Source of the DNA: Amaurobius ferox
Taxonomy: Eukaryota > Arthropoda > Arachnida > Araneae > Amaurobiidae
Direction of reading: 5' to 3'
DNA: 64,000 nucleotides
Assembly (NCBI GenBank): GCA_951213105.1
Contig: OX578134.1
Location: 137,507,793-137,571,792 of the forward strand
Translations under genes and position numbers: made by a program
The notes under the pieces: generated by a model
Database searches by the model: none
Told to the model about the DNA's origin: nothing
The model's input: the letters and a program-made list of their open reading frames with translations, nothing else
Shown: piece by piece, positions 21,881 to 33,772 of the stretch
Layout of the letters: each line of letters opens with the position of its first letter
How positions within the stretch are numbered: position 1 is the first letter of the stretch

Positions 21881-22137
21881 AAAGTGGTTGTATGTTTTAA
21901 ATGATATTATATAAGATAAATATTTTTTAAAATATATTTGATTACAAAACACTATTAAAGGTTATTTAAAAAGCGAAAATTGTAAATATTGTCTAATCTG
22001 TATAAAATTGTCTAATTCGGCAAGTATTATAATCATATATACGTAATAATAATGGGATAGAAACGATTGCTTTTATTGATTTTTAAAGATGATTACGTGC
22101 CACTGAGTTGAGAAACAAGCTTTATTTTTCCTTTCAG
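21881..22137. other. AT-rich, no gene seen
   Basis: It ends in the pyrimidine tract of the acceptor at 22137. Confidence 0.5.
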
Positions 22138-22273
22138 ATCTCAATATATTGTGCTAGACCATTTTAAATATTTGTGCATCAATGGCTCGGGTCAGAGGTC
22201 ACTTCAGACTAAGATTGATTCTGACCGAAAACCACAAGATAATAATTGGAGTCCTTGCAAGAAAGTTGTATAA
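22138..22273 (+). CDS. Candidate terminal exon, plus strand
   Basis: A strong acceptor (TTTATTTTTCCTTTCAG) is followed by one base and 44 open codons to TAA at 22271-22273: SQYIVLDHFKYLCINGSGQ, then LQTKIDSDRKPQDNNW and SPCKKVV. The composition is protein-like and the AT-rich sequence after the stop would suit a 3-prime UTR. It would be antisense to intron 1 of gene X. No upstream partner is proven; 13181-13228 ends in phase 0 and does not fit. Confidence 0.35.
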
Positions 22274-22779
22274 ATGGACAAATTTGTAAATTAGAAGTTC
22301 ATTTGTAGCCTATTTATAGTCAATTTTATCTTAAGATTTATTATGTCCATTGAACGTGAACCATCAATGAAAACAAATAATGAAGAAAGCATATGAATTG
22401 CATAGAAAAGTCATCTCGCATTAATAATTGGTCAATTTAGGCTTTATAAGTTTGAAAATAATTTAAATTTATTTAATCAAGGTTATACTTTTAAGATTTG
22501 TATTAGTTTCAAAGAAATACAAGAAAAAAATTAAACTTTTTAGCTTCAATTATTTGAATAATTTCAATTCTTTTTTGATGTTAAAAATATTTTACAACTT
22601 TTATTATTTTCAAAGAAATCACGGAAAAATTATTTATAAAATCAAATAATTTTATTTTTCCATCAACGATATTAATGTCTTTTTAATAGCATTTTTATTA
22701 TTTTCAAGACGTGGCTTGTAAATTTAAATTGTTAAGCTATTCATACAATTATCAGAATATGCTCTAAAATATTATTAGC
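22274..22779. other. AT-rich, no gene seen
   Basis: Nothing supported. Confidence 0.5.
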
Positions 22780-23105
22780 TATGAGGGTCCTAAAACTCAT
22801 AATTCGTCACGACGTTTGGTTACTTCAGCGGATTTACTCCAAGAGATGAAGATTTTGTACTTAACTACAAGGTGAGTGAAATGCAACATTTAAGAGTTTC
22901 TGAGTTTTTAGCTGCATAAATAGATTTGGATTTGCAATAATGTTAGCTGCATAAATATGTCTGGATTTGAAACTATTTCAGTTACATAAATAGGTCTGGA
23001 TTTGTAACAGTTTTATGTGTATAAGTAAGTCTGGATTTGAAACAATTTAGTTACATAAATAAATCTGGATTTGAAACAATTTCAGTTGCATGAATCGGTT
23101 TGAAG
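22780..23105 (-). pseudogene. Decayed copy of gene X exon 2 grading into a 35-36 bp tandem array
   Basis: The minus strand at about 22960-22780 aligns with exon 2 of gene X (TTTATGCAGCTAAAAACTCA against CTTATACAGCTAAAAAATCA, then AAATCTTCATCTC against AAACTTCATCTC) but is frameshifted. Upstream of it, about five units of the type CAAATCCAGACCTATTTATG repeat. The matching part of exon 2 encodes the residues around FEFMPTYTA. The array therefore looks like an amplified exon fragment. Confidence 0.5.
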
Positions 23106-23861
23106 GACAATGATTGATGAAAAATAAATTCTTAGGCTTCTAATTATAAATGTCATTAGATCGATCATATGAACACGATAACATTTAAAGCCACAATTTT
23201 GTTACAAAAGTATGTCACGATCATTTCGAGTTTTGTTTTTCATGGGACAATTGTAATTTCATTATTTACAACAATCAAACGGCCAACTAATTTTAAACAC
23301 GTTATCCATGGAAATGGATAACGTGTATATATAGTCTTAGCATATCTAAATTAAAAAAAAATTCTGACGAGTCCAACACGTGTCTTTCCCTACATTTTAA
23401 CTGACTTATTTGTTATGGGGAAACATAAACCGCGGAATTGGAGCATAGAAGCCCGAAAGTTCTGTCGGCGGCACTGACTATATGTGAAGAGAAAATAAAA
23501 ATTCTGATACAGCGAGAATATGTCTTTCAGCAGGGATAGAATAAAGGAGGGAAAAATTAGTATTTTCAAATTTTTTGTAGACGAATTCTTAAAAAAAAAA
23601 ATATATATATATGCTGATATGCCTTGATAACAAACTAAAGGGTATATCAGCATATTAGACATAACCCTTGGCACGTGATTATTTGCGATAACATAACAAT
23701 TATCAGTATTTGTATATATCGTACGATAAAAGTATTTGTGGCTACAATCGCCACAGTTCGAAGGTTGCGACGAAAGAACAAAGTATAATTGAACTCACAT
23801 GAACAGATAGTGATTGATAGCGCCAGTTTATCAAAATGTGGCAGTAAGTTTAAAAAACAAG
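23106..23861. other. AT-rich, no gene seen
   Basis: Short frames at 23390-23874 on the minus strand lack support. At 23295-23325 GTTATCCATGG and CCATGGAAATGGATAAC can pair. Confidence 0.45.
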
Positions 23862-24846
23862 AAACATCAATCATGCATAAAGTATTGATTGTGAAACACT
23901 TTCCAACTGCAATGCAATTTTATTTAAACATCACTAAAATGCGATACATTCAGCGCGGATATAATTATCACAGCACTACAATAATTTATTATATTTGAAT
24001 TGTAGACGAATCGGAAAAATGAACTTCAAATGAGGTCATCGAAATATAAATCATCTGACTCTCTATGTAAAAGCAGTGAATATTTCATTCATACACTTTT
24101 ATTTCAGACTCCATGGTTAAATAATTTTGCGTGAAAAGAATTCAACATTTCTTATACAATTATCTTACAATCACTTGTTTATATTCTGCTTCCATTAAAA
24201 GTACGCTTCATTGTAGAAATAATCAAAGTTTGATCATTTAAACTAAAAAATATTGTAATTTCGTTGACACAGAATATAGATGCCCAGAAAATAAGCAAAA
24301 ATAAAATGGTTTGAAGACGGATGCAACACTAAATATAAATTTAAAATAACTTTAAAAATCTCGTTTACCCTGGGAAAAAATATGGATGCCAAATTTTATT
24401 TTGAAGTGGGTCACATGACCTCTTCATATTATATGGATATAAGTATTATTTTAATTTTTATTTAAAAAACTACCGAACATATTTTGCTGAAATTTTTTTA
24501 TATATTTTATGGGATAATTTAAATATTTTCTAAAATTTTTGAAGCAACTTGTGAATTTTAACTTCGCTTAAAAAATGTTTGAAAAATTAGGTCCCATGGG
24601 GTTCAATATATTTCACTTTTTCAACCCGGGTTCAATATATTTCACTTTTTCAACCCGGGTTCAATCCAAAACTAATTGGGTGATATTATTCATTTACATT
24701 CCCATATGTCCCACAGACAGCCTGAACAACATACAAAAATTCATTTTGATAAAATCATTTTTAAGGCAGTTATCGTGCGAAAAGACAGACAGACGGAATG
24801 AACAGTCATAAACACTTTTCAACTTATGTTGTAAAGTGTTAAAAAA
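23862..24846. mobile_element. Family B element, copy B4
   Basis: Complete: left end CATCAATCATGCATAAAG, right-end hairpin AACACTTTTCAAC/GTTGTAAAGTGTT. A 38-bp duplication (CTTTTTCAACCCGGGTTCAA) occurs at about 24615-24665. Confidence 0.87.
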
Positions 24847-24914
24847 GAATTCATCCATGTAATTTTTTTTGCGTTATGCTTTATATCTTCAAGGACTATA
24901 AGATAAATATAGTT

Positions 24915-25560
24915 GTAAAAAATCTGATGAGGTCAGCTCATGACTTTCCCTACAAACTCAACTTATTTTTTTATTTCTTTAATAATTCATTAAATCGATT
25001 TTCATTGCACAAAATAACACGTATAATTATTTAAAACTACACTGAATTTTCACTTTTAATTCAGCTTTGTTTCCATTTGGTAGAGGTACGTATTTTCAAA
25101 CGCGAAGTAGCAAAAATGCGAAGAAACAAAAATATCTCCAAAACAGCTAGTTTTAGAGTAATGGGGTTGGTCTTATTCTTTTCATAGTAAAAAAAATTAC
25201 TTATAAAACAAGAATTTAATTGATACATTTGAGCATACGTAGTCTTTAATTTTTGATTTTGACGATTTTTATGGATTATGTAGCAAAATAAGAAAGGTTC
25301 TTATTTATCGAATCGTACTAAAATCTAATCAGCAATGGGTAACCCACCAGTGACTTATCTACCAAATGTTATAAAATTTGGTTAATAAGTTTTTGAGTTA
25401 GAGTAGATACATACATTTCACACGGTCTGAGTCTGTGGATACGATATATCTCAAATTAATTAAGCTATTTTCATAAAATTTGGTAAGCCTATTTTAATCG
25501 ATAACTAAAAGATTTCCTTAGATTTTTAAGTCAAGAGAAAGGGTTTGTATTTTAAACATT
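24915..25560 (-). mobile_element. Diverged family A element, minus strand
   Basis: Starting from AAAAATCTGATGAGG and CTCATGACTTTCCC (the reversed 3-prime end), it follows family A backwards: TGAGCATACGTAG, GGGTAACCCACCAGTGAC, TATAAAATTTGG. Homology fades towards 25560 and no 5-prime hairpin is found. Confidence 0.7.
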
Positions 25561-25866
25561 CTTTCTTGATAAGTAAAGTAAAAAAAAAATTAAATAATTA
25601 AGACAAATATTATTCATCCAGTAATTATTTTTCTATGATTTAATGTATCAAAAGGGGTGAAATCATCAGGTCAATCTTCACCGCTCTGCGGATAATGCAC
25701 GTTTTTGTACTAAAATAATATAATAAAATATTTTTCCATTTTTTATTATTTTAGTTTTGTATTTTAGTTCAAAAACGTGCAGTATATGGATAACAGTGGA
25801 CGTTAGAATTTTACAAATAATATTACACACGCTCTCATTGAATAGACATACTAAACACATTTTTTT

Positions 25867-26624
25867 ACTTTCCCTGCAATACATGGTAATGTATAGGGAA
25901 AGAATTGGAATCATGCCGAAAATCGCAACTCGAGTTTTCGACGGATCTACACGTTTCGAGATCTCTAGAATACGAAAAAACTATTTTTAGCCGGACGTCT
26001 GTGTGTGTGTCTGTGTGTCTGTCTGTCTGTGCAGATTTTGTATCCACTGTAACTACAAAGCTAATTGACCGAATTTCATAAAATTTGGTAGGTAAGTCAC
26101 TTGTGGGCGAATCTGGTGCTGATTAGTTTTGGGTACGATTGGGTATAAAAGAACCCGCCTTTTTTTGTGAAATGGCCCGCAAAAGCTTGTATCCACTCTA
26201 GCTAAAAATCTAATGGATCGAATTTCACAAAATTTGGTAGATAAGTCGCTTGTGGGTCACCCTGGTGCTGATTAGCTTTTGGTACGATTCGGAAAAAAAT
26301 AACCTGCTTTTTTTGCAAAATTGCCCGCTAAAATCTTCAAAATTTAAAATAAGAAACTACGTACGCTCAAATATATCCATTAAAAGCTTGTTTTATACGT
26401 AATTTTTAATGAAGAAAAGAATAAGACCAACCTCATTACACTAGGACTAGCCGTTCTCGAGATATTTTAGTTTTTTCGTATTTCTCTACGCCACCTTTGA
26501 AAATAAGTGCAGTTACCAAATGAGAACGAAAATTGAATTAAAAGTGAATTAAATTTAATTAAAATAAAGAGAACGTGGATATAAGTCTGCAGGAAAAGTC
26601 ATGTGCTGCCCACATCAGATTTTT
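25867..26624 (+). mobile_element. Family A element, array copy 1
   Basis: It starts ACTTTCCCTGCAATACATGG with its complement TAATGTATAGGGAAAG as a terminal hairpin. Then follow ATCATGCCGAAAATCGC, a TGTGTGTCTG microsatellite and two ~148-bp modules (each TATCCACT, then AATTTCA.AAAATTTGGTA). It ends with TCTGCAGGAAAAGTCATGTG and CTGCCCACATCAGATTTT. The next copy follows directly. Non-coding. Confidence 0.9.
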
Positions 26625-27407
26625 ACTTACCCTGCAATACATGGTAATGTATAGGGAAAGTATTGGAATCATGCCGAAAATCGCAACTCGAGTTTTCGAC
26701 GGATCTACACGTTTCGGAACCTCTAGAATACGAAAAAACCATTTTTAGCGTGACGTCTGTGTGTGTGTCTGAGTGTCTGTCTGTGTGTCTGTGTGTCTGT
26801 CTGTCTGTCTGTGCAGATTTTGTATCCACTCTAACTAAAAAAGTAATCGACCGAATTTCATAAAATTTGGTAGGTAAGTCACTTGTGGGCGACTATGGTG
26901 CTGATTAGTTTTGGGTACGATTCGGGATAAAAGAATTCGCCTTTTTTTGCGAAATGGCCCGCAAAAGTTTGTATCCACTATAACTGAAAAACTAATGGAT
27001 CGAATTTCACAAAATTCGGTAGATGAGTCACTTGTGGGTCACCCTGATGCTGAATGGATTTTGGTATGATTCGGAAAAAAATAACCTGCCTTTTTTTGCA
27101 AAATGGCCCTCAAAAATCGTCAAAATCTAAACTAAAGAACTACGCATGCTCAAACATATCCATTAAATGCTCGTTTAATACGTAATTTTTAACGAAGAAA
27201 AGAATAAGACCAACCCCATTACACTAGGACTAGCCGTTCTCGAGATATTTTAGTTTTTCGTATTTTCTCTACGCCACCTATGAAAATAAGTCCAGTTACC
27301 GACTGAGAAAGAAAAGTGAATTAAAAGTGAAATAAATTTAATTAAAATAAAGAAAATGTGGATATAAGTCTGCAGGGAAAGTCATGTGCTGCCCACATCA
27401 GATTTTT
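26625..27407 (+). mobile_element. Family A element, array copy 2
   Basis: 783 bp, same layout as copy 1, with a longer TCTG microsatellite. The 3-prime end CTGCAGGGAAAGTCATGTG lies directly before copy 3. Frames on both strands are microsatellite artefacts. Confidence 0.9.
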
Positions 27408-28171
27408 ACTTTCCCTGCAATACATGGTAATGTATAGGGAAAGTATTGGAATCATGTCAAAAGTGGCAACTCGAGTTTTCGACGAATCTACACGTTTCGA
27501 GACCTTTAGAATACGAAAAAACTATTTTTAGCGTGACGTCTGTGTGTGTGTCTGTCTGTGTGTCTGTATGTCTGTGCAGATTTTGTATCCACTCTAACTA
27601 AAAAACTAATTGACCCAATTTTATTAAATTTGGTAGGTATATCACTTGTGGGTGGATCTGGTGCTGATTAGTTTTGGGTACGATTCGGGATAAAAGAACC
27701 CGCCTTTTTTTGCGAAATGGCCCGCAAAGGATTGTATCCACTTTAGCTAAAAATCTAATGGACCGAATTTTACAAAATTTAGGAGATAAGTCGCTTGTGA
27801 GTCACGCTGGTGCTGATTAGATTTTGGTACTATTCGAAAAAAAATAACTTGCCTTTTTTTGCAAAATGACCCTCAAAAATCGCCAAAATTTAAAATAAAG
27901 AACTACGTATGCTCAAATATATCCATTAAATGCTCGTTTAATACGTAATTTTTAACGAAGAAAATAATAAGACCAACCCCATTACACTAGGACTAGCCGT
28001 TCTCGAGATATTTTAGTGTTTTCGTATTTTCTCTACGCCATCTTTGAAAATAAGTCCAGTTATCAAATGAGAACGAAATTGGAATCAGAAGTGAATTAAA
28101 TTTAATTAAAATAAAGAGAACGTGAATATAAGTCTGCAGGGAAACTCATGGGCTGCCTACATCAGATTTTT
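27408..28171 (+). mobile_element. Family A element, array copy 3
   Basis: 764 bp, same layout. The hairpin is intact and the two internal modules are present. Confidence 0.9.
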
Positions 28172-28955
28172 ACTTTCGATGCAATACATGGTAATGTATA
28201 GGGAAAGTATTGGAATCATGCCGAAAATCACAACTCGAGTTTTCGACGGATCTACATGTTTCGACACCTCTAGAATACGAAAAAACAATTTTTAGCGTGA
28301 CGTCTGTGTGTGTGTCTGTCTGTCTGTGCAGATTTTGTATCCACTCTAACCAAAAAACTAATAGACCGAATATCATAAAATTTGGTAGGTAAGTCACTTG
28401 TGGGCGAATCTGGTGCTGATTAGTTTTGGGTACGAATCGGGATAAAAGAACCCGCCTTTTTTGCGAAATGGCCCGCAAAAACTTGTATCCACTCTAGCTG
28501 AAAAACTAATGGACCGTATTTCACAAAATTCGGTAAATAAGCCCCTTGTGGGTCACTCTGGTACTGATTAGATTTGGGTACGATTCGGAAAAAAATAACC
28601 TGCCCTTTTTTGCCAAATGGCCCGCAAAACTCGTCGAAATCTAAAATAAAAAACTACGTATGCTCAAATATATCCAATTTGAGCATACGTAGTAATTGAA
28701 CATACGTAGTAATAAATTCTTGTTTCATACGTAATTTTTAACGAAGAAAAGAATAAGACCAACTCCATTACACTAGGACTAGCCGTTCTCGAGATATAGT
28801 TTTTTCGTATTTTCTCTATGGCACCTATGAAAATAAGCCCAGTTACCAAATGAGAACGAAAATTGAATCAAAAGTGAAATAAATGTAATTAAAATAAAGA
28901 GAACGTGGAAATAAATCTGCAGGGAAAGTCATGTGCTGCCCACATCAGATTTTTT
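28172..28955 (+). mobile_element. Family A element, array copy 4
   Basis: 784 bp. The first hairpin arm is mutated (ACTTTCGATGC). There is a short duplication around CATACGTAGTAA at 28685-28712. Confidence 0.9.
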
Positions 28956-29900
28956 ACTTTCCCTGCAATACATGGTAATGTATAGGGAAAGTATTGGAAT
29001 CATACCGAAAATCACAACTCGAGTTTTCGACGGATCTACACGTTTCGAGACCTCTAGAATACGAAAAAAAACATTTTTAGCGTGACGTCTGTGTGTCTGT
29101 CTGTGTGTCTGTCTATGTGTCTGTGCAATGTATGTATTCAATGTAACTCAAAAACTTATGGACGGAATTTCATAAAATTTGGTAGGTAAGTCACTTGGGT
29201 ATGACCCTGGTGCTGATTAGTTTTTGGTACGATTCTTAAAAATAGAACCCGCCTTTTCTTGTTAAATGGCCCCTAAAATTTCATATATCCACTACTAATT
29301 AACCAAATTTCACAAAATTTGGTAGATAAGTTACTTGTATGATACTCTGGTGCTATTTAGATTTTGATATTAATCGGAAAAGAACAACCTGCCTTTTTTT
29401 ACGAAATGTCCGGCAAAAATGTCATGTATCCACTCTAGCTAAAATACTAATTGACCAAATTTCACAAAATTTGGTAGATAAGTTATTTGTGGGATACGCT
29501 GGTGCTGATTAGATTTTGGTATTATTCGGAAAACAAAAACCTGCTTTTTTTTACGAAATGGCCCGCAAAAATCGCCAATATCTAAAAAAAAAGACTACGT
29601 ATGTTCAAATGTATCAATTAAATGCTTGTTTTATACGTAATTTTTGACGCGGAAAATAATAAGAACAACTCTATTATTCTAAGACTAACCGTTCTCGAGA
29701 TATTTGAGATTTTTCGCATTTTTTTATGCCGCCTTTGGAAAAATGTCCAATTACTAAATAAAAGCAGAAATGGAATTAAAAATGCAAATTTAGTATCATT
29801 TTGTGCAATTAAACTCAATTTAATGAGTTCTTAAAGAAATAAAGAAAAAATGAATTTGAGTCTGCAGGGAAAGTCATGTGCTACCTGCATCAGATTTTTT
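28956..29900 (+). mobile_element. Family A element, array copy 5 (long form)
   Basis: 945 bp. It carries three rather than two copies of the ~148-bp internal module (starting near 29140, 29285 and 29425). It closes with CTGCAGGGAAAGTCATGTG and TACCTGCATCAGATTTTTT. Confidence 0.9.
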
Positions 29901-30292
29901 GATTCCGAATATTTATGGACACTATTACTCAAGATTTCTTACGAGCTTTTTCTCGAGATAAATTAGAGTTTTCAATCTCCCTACAGTAAGCGCAAATCTC
30001 TTCAAAGAATATAGAGATGGAATGGATGCATTTGGAAACACATTGATTTCCCCCGAGATTGAATCACATTATTAGACTACAATTTTTCTTCTTGGATTCA
30101 CACAAAATCAATATTTGTTAGCTTGTAAGGAAAGTTGTGTTGCAGGAACCAGAATTCATTTTCCCTACAAGGTGGATTTAATCTATTCTTCTAGTGAAGT
30201 TTCTGACTTACATTGACATTTGTTGAAATATAAATCCCATCATTTTATACCCTTCCAAATGAGATACAAATCTGAAATTTTGAAAGAGGAGA
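29901..30292. other. Flank of the array with a possible worn element end
   Basis: GGAAAGTTGTGTTGCAGGA and TTTTCCCTACAAGG near 30140-30172 resemble degenerate terminal motifs of family A. No gene is seen. Confidence 0.35.
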
Positions 30293-31046
30293 GATCATGG
30301 AGCTTCTATGGATGAAAGGGTTAAAAATGTCAGAATGCTTTGAGAATTATATCTAGGTGTCGCTAGTGTTAGCAAAGTAGTCGCTATTGTTAGTTGACAC
30401 AACAGAAAGGCGTAGTATTTAGTATATGTATTTTTAATTATTTTCAAATTAAGGTTTTCTAATTAGGAGTGTAATTAATCAGTATGTTTTCACAGTTACA
30501 GAAGATATGAAGATAAATATAAATTGAAATTTTGAATACGTAGGAATATTCTTTATTCCTTCAGTTCTAATTTGCATTGCGCTACTAATTTACTTTTACA
30601 AAATTGAAAGTTTAAATAAATAATTTAGGCCTTTTATCATAGAAATATATACAAAGCAGAGCTATTTATCTTGTTAGTTGACACAACAGAAAGGCGTAGT
30701 ATTTAGTAAATGTATTTTTAATTATTTTCAAATTAAGGTTTTCTAATTAGGAGTATAATTAATCAGTATGTTTTCGAAGTTACAGAAGATATGAAGATAA
30801 ATATAAATTGAAATTTTGAATACGTAGGAATATTCTTTATTCCTTCAGTTCTAATTTGCATTGCGCTAATAATTTACTTTTATAAAATTGAAAGTTTAAA
30901 TAAATAATTTAGGCCTTTTATCATAGAAATATATACAAAGCAGAGCTATTTATCTTATCCCAGCGCCACCTAATTTATTGACTCAAACGATGTTGACGTT
31001 TTCTTAATATGAAGTTTTAACCCCTTTTACCTCCATAGGAGAGATT
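30293..31046 (+). mobile_element. Family F long-TIR MITE with internal duplication
   Basis: The two ends are inverse copies: CTATGGATGAAAGGGTTAAA on the left matches the complement of the right end, through TAGGTGTCGCTAG/CAGCGCCACCTAA. Inside, a 284-bp unit is present twice in tandem (30389-30672 and 30673-30956), nearly identical. The inverted copy at 42012-42510 has one such unit. Non-coding. Confidence 0.85.
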
Positions 31047-31114
31047 ATCTGTTATTGGTGCATTTAAGGAAATTCTAAGGAAATAAAATCTACGCAAAAT
31101 GATAAGATAAATAC

Positions 31115-31178
31115 CTTTCAGTAGAGAACTTTCTTTAGTGGCATTTCTTCAGCGATCACGGATCAAAGCTTCTACTTC
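31115..31178 (-). other. Candidate 64-nt exon, probably UTR or alternative
   Basis: On the minus strand an excellent acceptor (TTTTCTCTTTGCAG) and a donor (GAAAG|GTATTTATC) bound 64 nt. Every frame contains a stop; the longest opening is EVEALIRDR then TGA. It could be a 5-prime UTR exon of gene Y (start exon at 15551), or a terminal exon following 55939-55905, which ends in phase 0. It lies 69 bp from the family F element. Confidence 0.4.
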
Positions 31179-31670
31179 CTGCAAAGAGAAAAGAAATAAT
31201 ATGTAGTACTTTTTTTCAAGTAAAATAGTTAAACAATGTAAAGATTTCAAAATTGATTTTAATATTAAAATATACTAAAGTACTTGAAAGTGTTTTTAAA
31301 TATATTTAAACAATGTAAACTTTATAAATGAAATATTTTGACTATGCGTTAATATGTATATTATATAAAATATATATTAATGTTTTTAAATATATTTAAA
31401 CAATGTGATTTTAAAAATGAATTATTTTAATCTTTGACTATTTAAATAAAATACATATTATAGCATTTAAATGCATTTGAAATTTTATAATATTTTAAAC
31501 TAAATAATTTTGACTTCCAATATTAAACAAATAAAAACTAGTTTCTCTTTTTACTACATAATATGCGTGAATGAGTATTGATATCCAGTATTAAAATGTA
31601 GTCGAAGACTGGAAATATACATTGAGGACGCTGGAGAATCCAAGTAAATTATCCTCAGCGAAACATCAAT
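31179..31670. repeat. AT-rich with a direct repeat
   Basis: TGTTTTTAAATATATTTAAA followed by CAATGT occurs at about 31290 and 31382 with similar flanks. No gene is seen. Confidence 0.5.
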
Positions 31671-31892
31671 GTGTGTACTTATTCGTGCATTGCGATTATA
31701 TATTGTAGTTCTAAAAAGTATATATATAGGATGTTTATAAAATTAGATATGAAGCCCCGGGTGGTATGTGATTCGAACTATAGAAGTGACTCTCTTTTTG
31801 TAATGGGTCAAAAATTGAAAGCAATCAAATTAAAAAGAAAACATCTGCTTAACTATATTAATAAAACGTCAGATTTATATAATTTCTTATAA
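31671..31892 (+). other. Open frame running into the 60-bp satellite
   Basis: 73 codons including KLDMKPRVVCDSNYRSDSLF and KLKAIKLKRKHLLNYINK. The last residues are encoded by the first unit of the satellite. The composition is protein-like, but there is no domain or splice evidence. Confidence 0.25.
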
Positions 31893-32702
31893 CAAAACAA
31901 ATGTATCCATTACCGATTGATTAACATGTCTGATTTATATCATTTTTTATAACAAAACGAATGTATCCATTACCGATTGATTAAAACGTCGGATTTATAT
32001 AATTTTTTATAACAAAATGAATGTATCCATTGCCGATTGAATAAAACGTTTGATTTATATAAATTTTTATAACAAAACGAATGTATCCATTGCCGATTGA
32101 ATAAAAAGTATGATTCATATAATTTTTTATAACAAAACGAATGTATCCATTACCGTTTGATTAAAATGTCTGATTTATATATTTTTTTATAAAAAAACGA
32201 ATGTATCCATTACCGAATGATTAAAATGTCTGATTTATATACTTTTTTTTTATAAAAAAATGAATGTATCCATTGCCGATTGATTAAAAAGTCTGATTTA
32301 TATAATTTTTTATAACAAAACGAATGTATCCATTACCGAATGATTAAAACGTCTGATTTATATAATTTTTTATAACAAAACGAATGTATCCATTACAGAA
32401 TGATTAAAACGTCTGATTTATATAATTTTTTATAACAAAACGAATGTATCCATTACCGAATGATTAAAACGTCTGATTTATATAATTTTTTATAACAAAA
32501 CGAATGTATCCATTACTGAATGATTAAAACGTCTGATTTATATAATTTTTTATAACAAAACGAATGTATCCATTACCGAATGATTAAAACGTCTGATTTA
32601 TATAATTCTTTATAACAAAACGAATGTATCCATTACTGAATGATTAAAACGTCTGTTTTATATTATTCTTTATAACAAAACGAATGTATCCATTACCGAT
32701 TG
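31859..32702. repeat. 60-bp satellite, about 14 units
   Basis: The unit is TTTATATAATTTTTTATAAC followed by AAAACGAATGTATCCATTAC and CGAATGATTAAAACGTCTGA. The left units differ by several bases and indels; units from about 32280 to 32640 are almost identical, so homogenisation is recent on the right. There is no spacer-repeat alternation, so it is not a CRISPR array. Confidence 0.97.
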
Positions 32703-33340
32703 CTATGATAACCCGTACCCACACGGTACTTCTCTTTATAAAATCTCGGAGAGTTAGTGTCAAGGAAAAGGCGCCAAGTTGTCAAATAAAAGTAAATTTT
32801 ATAAAAAAATATTCAAACTCGATATAGTTTTAAATGAGTATTTAATTTATATATTACTTTGCGCGATTAAGGAAATATACCCTATCCCAATACTTATTAG
32901 TTGAAAAAGGGAGAAAAATAAATCTGGATCTGTAAAGAAAACCCTGGGCTGTCTTTAGCCAGATTGCATTTGTGAAAATAATTTACAGATCAAAAGAGTT
33001 ATTGAAATAAATACTGCCTTGGCACGGACATCGAATTCCATTTGAAATCAATCTTTGAAATGTATTCGTATTTTTGTGATTAAAGCCGGTTATTTTAATG
33101 GCAATTATAACCGAATCATTCGAGTTGTCCTTCAACGGCTAGTACGAGCGTTATTTCAAGGAAGGAAACAAGGATTAGATGAAATAAATGAACATATTCT
33201 TGTAACGGTTTGGATTTGGGTTTGATGTTTATGCAGCAAAATAACACATGTATGTCGCAATAATTTTCAATGCTGTAAAATATTTGAAATCCTTTATTTC
33301 AACAGGGTATATTTCATCCAAGGGATAAAATTAATTATCG
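32703..33340. other. No gene seen
   Basis: Mixed sequence. CTTTATAAAATCTCGGAG at about 32733 resembles a TATA box context, but no transcript can be supported. Confidence 0.4.
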
Positions 33341-33343
33341 CAA

Positions 33344-33772
33344 AAAACTGAGAAAAGGAAAGAAAAAAGAAAGAAAAGAGAAAGGAAAGAGAGAATGAAA
33401 GAGAGTGGAAAAAGAGAAAATGAGAAGAGAAAAAGAAAGAAAGAAAAAGAGAGGAGAAAGGGGGAGAGATGGCTAAATAACGAGAGCGAAATAAAAAAGA
33501 GAAAAATGGTGGAAAATAGAAAGTGAAGGAGGAGGAGGAGAGAGAGGGGAGAGAGGGAGAGAGGGAGAGAGAGAGAGGGAGAGAGAGGGAGAGAGAGGGA
33601 GAGAGAGGGAGAGAGAAGGAGAGAGAGGGAGAGAGAGGGAAAATAGAACGTGAAGGAGGGAGAGTGGACGGGAAGGAGAGAGAAGGAGAAAGAGTGGAAA
33701 ATAGAAAGTGAAGAAGGCGAGAGTAAAAGGAAAGGAGAGAGATGGAGAAAGTAAAGGGAGAAAGACAGAAAA
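33344..33772. repeat. AG-rich low-complexity tract
   Basis: GGAGAGA, GAAAGAGA and similar purine repeats fill the plus strand. The open frames (Ser/Leu/Pro-rich on the minus, Glu/Arg-rich on the plus) are artefacts. Confidence 0.95.

Noticed and set aside
25678..29141. Many 60-100 codon frames across the family A copies
   Set aside because: They recur in each copy and include the TGTG/TCTG microsatellite. They are frames of a non-coding repeat.
31859..32702. CRISPR array
   Set aside because: Units are contiguous 60-bp repeats without unique spacers, and the host context is eukaryotic.
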